This document shows, one piece after another, positions 56,494-59,061 of a stretch of DNA of 59,061 nt. Below the pieces are notes generated by a model that did no database searches, was not told the DNA's origin, and saw only the letters and a list, made by a program, of their open reading frames with translations. Where the stretch lies: positions 1-59,061 of the forward strand of contig NZ_JACBFD010000039.1 in assembly GCF_013391405.1 (NCBI RefSeq), read 5' to 3'. Within the stretch, counting starts at the first letter, position 1. The number at the start of each line of letters is the position of its first letter. The position numbers and the translations under genes were made by a program. This stretch comes from Staphylococcus sp. GSSP0090 (GTDB lineage Bacteria > Bacillota > Bacilli > Staphylococcales > Staphylococcaceae).

Positions 56494-57455
56494 AGTTTGC
56501 AGTCGTAGGTACGGGTGTTATCGGTAGTGGATGGATTACTCGAATGTTAGCTCACGGGCATGAAGTGATGGCTACAGATCCGAGTGAAGGCGCATATGAA
56601 AGGATGTTAAAACAAGTAAAACAAAATTGGCCATATGCGGAGCAATTAGGTTTAGCAGAAGGTGCCTCAATCGATAATTTAACATTCACACCATATTTGG
56701 AAGAAGCGGTTAAAGATGCAGATCACATACAAGAAAATGTTCCTGAAATTGAATCTTTAAAAGATCAAGTGTTAACAGAAATTGATTTTTATGCGAAAAC
56801 AGATGCAACGATTGGTTCGAGTACTTCTGGTATTATGCCATCAGAATTGCAAAAAAATTTACAACATCCAGAAAGATTGATTGTAGCGCATCCATTTCAT
56901 CCAGTTTATATATTACCGCTTGTTGAAATCGTTCCTGGTAAAACAACGACAGAAGCGACAACAATAAAAGCTGAAGCAATATATGAAAGCATTGGCATGG
57001 ATGTACTTCATGTTAGACATGAGATTGAAGGCCATGTTGCAGATAGATTGATGGAAGCACTTTGGAGAGAAGCCTTGCACATTGTTAATGATGGTATAGC
57101 GACAACTGAAGAAGTGGATAAAGCATTTACACATGCAGCAGGATTGCGTTATGCACAATATGGTCCATTTATGACTTTCCATTTGGCTGGCGGTGAAGGC
57201 GGTATGCGTCACATGCTGAAACAATTTGGTCCAGCTTTAAAAAAACCATGGACTAAATTAGTAGCACCAGAATTAACACAGGACTTGTATGACGAAGTGG
57301 TTAATGGTTGTGAATCATCTTCACAAGGGCAAACAATGTCAGAACTTGATCAAAAACGTAATGAATTCTTAGTTAAAGTAAAACAACTTGCTGAATCATA
57401 TTGGCCAGAAGATACACCATCTATGAAAAAGAAAACACAACAATCGGTGAAATAA
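56490..57455 (+). CDS. L-carnitine dehydrogenase
   Basis: 321 residues, 3-hydroxyacyl-CoA dehydrogenase-like fold. Rossmann motif G-T-G-V-I-G-S-G near residue 7, acidic end of beta-2 A-T-D-P near 32 (NAD), S-S-T-S-G near 110 and catalytic His region A-H-P-F-H-P near 131-136, then the C-terminal helical domain (about 180-315). Length and D-H-I-Q-E-N-V-P-E fit NAD-dependent L-carnitine 3-dehydrogenases (CdhA), which make 3-dehydrocarnitine. The neighbours (BKACE and hot-dog thioesterase) complete the known route to glycine betaine, which decides the call over a generic hydroxyacyl-CoA dehydrogenase. Confidence 0.87.
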   Translation: MKFAVVGTGVIGSGWITRMLAHGHEVMATDPSEGAYERMLKQVKQNWPYAEQLGLAEGASIDNLTFTPYLEEAVKDADHIQENVPEIESLKDQVLTEIDFYAKTDATIGSSTSGIMPSELQKNLQHPERLIVAHPFHPVYILPLVEIVPGKTTTEATTIKAEAIYESIGMDVLHVRHEIEGHVADRLMEALWREALHIVNDGIATTEEVDKAFTHAAGLRYAQYGPFMTFHLAGGEGGMRHMLKQFGPALKKPWTKLVAPELTQDLYDEVVNGCESSSQGQTMSELDQKRNEFLVKVKQLAESYWPEDTPSMKKKTQQSVK

Positions 57456-57456
57456 C

Positions 57457-57930
57457 ATGACACATAAATTATATGAATATCATACGCAAGTTAATGAAGC
57501 TTGGGTTGACCATAACGAACATATGAACGATGCAGAATATAATCGTGTGTTTAGTGATGCAACGGATGCATGGCTGGCATTTTTAGGATTAGATGTACAA
57601 ACAATCGATAGGATTGGCTACACTGTCTTTACCTTAGAAAATCATGTCATGTATTTAAAAGAAATTAAAGTAAATGAGCAGATTACTGTTTCGGTCGAAT
57701 TATTTGATTACGATGCTAAGAGATTACATGTGTTTATGACATTGAGTAATGAAGCGCATGATAAGTGTGCAACTTATGAAGTGATGTTAATGGGAATGGA
57801 TACAGAAGTGAATAAGCCTGATGCATTTCCTAATGATATACAAAAAGCAATTGATAATTATGCACAACATGCTTCTATTAAAATACAGCCCAAAGAACTA
57901 GGTCATCTGATAGGCATAAAACGTAAATAA
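57457..57930 (+). CDS. hot-dog thioesterase, probable betainyl-CoA thioesterase
   Basis: 157 residues, 4-hydroxybenzoyl-CoA thioesterase-like hot-dog fold. The active-site block is V-D-H-N-E-H-M-N-D-A-E-Y near residues 18-29, with a G-x-x-V-F/T-L-E segment near 55. It starts one base after the dehydrogenase stop, so the three genes are one operon. In Pseudomonas the equivalent CdhB releases glycine betaine from betainyl-CoA. No membrane segment; cytosolic. Its ribosome site is weak (CGGTGA), suggesting coupling to the gene before. Confidence 0.82.
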   Translation: MTHKLYEYHTQVNEAWVDHNEHMNDAEYNRVFSDATDAWLAFLGLDVQTIDRIGYTVFTLENHVMYLKEIKVNEQITVSVELFDYDAKRLHVFMTLSNEAHDKCATYEVMLMGMDTEVNKPDAFPNDIQKAIDNYAQHASIKIQPKELGHLIGIKRK

Positions 57931-58106
57931 ATTTTGTATATGAATTTGAAACGATTGAATAAAAAGTTGTTAATAAGACTTTATATAACCAAATATTTAG
58001 TTATAAATTGTTTAATTTTATTTATTGATGTATCTTGTTATATATAGAGTAATAAAATCAAAGTCAAATTAGTTATGCTGTCTTGATTGTTTACACACGA
58101 ATAAAG

Positions 58107-58172
58107 TAGGGCTATATGTGCTCATGTTTTTACTTATTTTTTGTATTTGTATAACATCCACAAATAGCCCTA
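58107..58172 (+). terminator. large hairpin after the carnitine operon
   Basis: TAGGGCTAT (58107-58115) pairs with ATAGCCCTA (58164-58172) around a long loop and is followed by T residues. A possible promoter for the next gene (TTGTAT 58147-58152, 18-bp spacer, TATATT 58171-58176) overlaps it. The remaining 57931-58106 stretch is AT-rich without a gene. Confidence 0.6.
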
Positions 58173-58225
58173 TATTTTTGATGAAATATTTAAAAGTGAA
58201 TATGTACATAGAAAGGAATTGACTC

Positions 58226-59061
58226 ATGTTAAGTATTAAAAACTTATCTAAAGTCTATGGTGGAGGAAAGAAAGCTGTAGATAATATTTCACTTGAGATT
58301 GAAGCGGGTGAATTTATTGCATTTATAGGTACAAGTGGTAGTGGTAAAACGACTGCTTTAAGAATGATAAATAGAATGATTGAAGCAACTGAAGGACAAA
58401 TTGCTATAAATGGTAAAGATGTTCGCAAAATGAATCCTGTAGAGTTACGTAGAAAAATTGGTTATGTGATACAACAAATTGGTTTAATGCCACACATGAC
58501 GATCAGAGAAAATATCGTATTAGTACCAAAACTTTTAAAATGGTCTCAAGAAAAGAAAGAGAAAAAGGCAAAGGAATTAATCAAATTAGTAGATTTACCA
58601 GAAGAATATTTAGATAGATATCCATCGCAACTTTCTGGGGGACAACAACAACGTATAGGTGTTGTACGTGCATTGGCAGCAGAACAAGATATCATTTTAA
58701 TGGATGAGCCTTTTGGTGCACTGGATCCAATTACGAGAGATACGTTACAAGATTTAGTTAAAGAGTTACAACAAAAGTTAGGTAAAACCTTTATTTTCGT
58801 TACACATGATATGGATGAAGCAATTAAACTGGCAGATAAAATTTGCATCATGTCTGAAGGACGTGTTGTACAATTTGATACACCAGACAATATTTTAAGA
58901 CATCCTGAAAACGATTTCGTACGAGACTTTATAGGACAAAATAGATTGATACAAGATAGACCTAATATGCGTACAGTTAAAGATGCGATGATTAAACCAG
59001 TAACCGTTCATGCAGATAGTTCATTAAATGAAGCGGTTAAAATTATGAGAGATCGTCGTGT
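58226..59061 (+). CDS. OpuCA-type quaternary amine ABC transporter ATPase, partial
   Basis: The first 278 codons; the gene runs off the window. Walker A G-T-S-G-S-G-K-T-T near residue 36, L-S-G-G-Q-Q-Q-R signature near 138, Walker B I-I-L-M-D-E-P-F-G-A-L-D near 157 and T-H-D-M-D-E-A near 195. A CBS domain begins near 255 (V-K-D-A-M-I-K-P-V-T-V). ATPase plus CBS is the OpuCA/ProV layout of glycine betaine/carnitine/choline importers, where CBS domains sense ionic strength. Position after the carnitine operon suggests carnitine or choline uptake feeding betaine formation. Ribosome site AAAGGAA. Confidence 0.88.
   Translation, partial: MLSIKNLSKVYGGGKKAVDNISLEIEAGEFIAFIGTSGSGKTTALRMINRMIEATEGQIAINGKDVRKMNPVELRRKIGYVIQQIGLMPHMTIRENIVLVPKLLKWSQEKKEKKAKELIKLVDLPEEYLDRYPSQLSGGQQQRIGVVRALAAEQDIILMDEPFGALDPITRDTLQDLVKELQQKLGKTFIFVTHDMDEAIKLADKICIMSEGRVVQFDTPDNILRHPENDFVRDFIGQNRLIQDRPNMRTVKDAMIKPVTVHADSSLNEAVKIMRDRR

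Overview
The window looks like a chromosomal segment of a low-GC Gram-positive coccus, most likely a coagulase-negative Staphylococcus of the saprophyticus/xylosus group. This rests on protein similarity as I recognise it, TTG/GTG starts behind GGAGG-type ribosome binding sites, the 'gggac-acgaaatc ... gatttttgtccc' intergenic hairpins typical of staphylococci, and the combination of beta-glucuronidase, D-serine dehydratase and gluconate genes. The species call is inference. There are no rRNA, tRNA, CRISPR, phage or complete IS features.

Layout. 1-572 is gene-free and holds a palindromic repeat, a possible gene remnant and two hairpins. 573-8.7 kb: DedA protein (-), a cre-controlled ACS-type transporter plus ABM monooxygenase (+), a FUSC membrane protein (+), a coupled pair of uncharacterised paralogous membrane proteins (-), and a DUF2188 protein (+). 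8.9-10.4 kb: small alarmone synthetase RelP and a membrane-anchored MerR regulator with its own 19-bp-spacer promoter. 10.5-15.4 kb: the gluconate module gntR-gntK-gntP with an exact GntR operator and a perfect cre, followed by an SDR. 15.7-21.8 kb: YkvI-like transporter, AraC-type regulator, then a glucuronide symporter and beta-glucuronidase behind an elaborate leader with operator palindromes, an immediate intrinsic terminator and a cre. 22-25 kb: an HAD/GH3 operon (-) flanked by repeated elements. 25.6-29.5 kb: small hypothetical genes (one with no ATG/GTG/TTG start), an SDR, a GNAT, a frameshifted VOC gene and a Fur-box siderophore-binding lipoprotein.

29.5-36.4 kb is a complete, tightly overlapping histidine operon in the order hisZ-G-D-C-B-H-A-F-IE (-). 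It is followed by D-serine dehydratase dsdA, broken by one extra base in a homopolymer. 38-42 kb holds ppk and ppx (-), then an AbgT transporter (-). 44-54 kb is mixed core metabolism: SDR, M42 peptidase, DsbA-like protein, glutamate-synthase-like flavoprotein, CPBP protease, FetAB-type exporter, MFS and APC transporters. 54-59 kb: a YdeI-like protein, a TetR regulator, and a three-gene operon that by family should turn L-carnitine into glycine betaine (carnitine dehydrogenase, dehydrocarnitine-cleaving BKACE, betainyl-CoA thioesterase). It is followed by the start of an OpuCA-type betaine/carnitine/choline importer cut by the window edge.

As a whole the segment is a set of nutrient-scavenging modules (gluconate, glucuronides, D-serine, carnitine, siderophore iron), several under carbon-catabolite control, around the his and polyphosphate genes. 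The items most worth pursuing are the coupled membrane paralogs, the membrane MerR with zinc ribbon, the attenuator-like leader of the glucuronide operon, the HAD/GH3 pair, the unusual-start small gene, the two single-base gene breaks and the carnitine operon.
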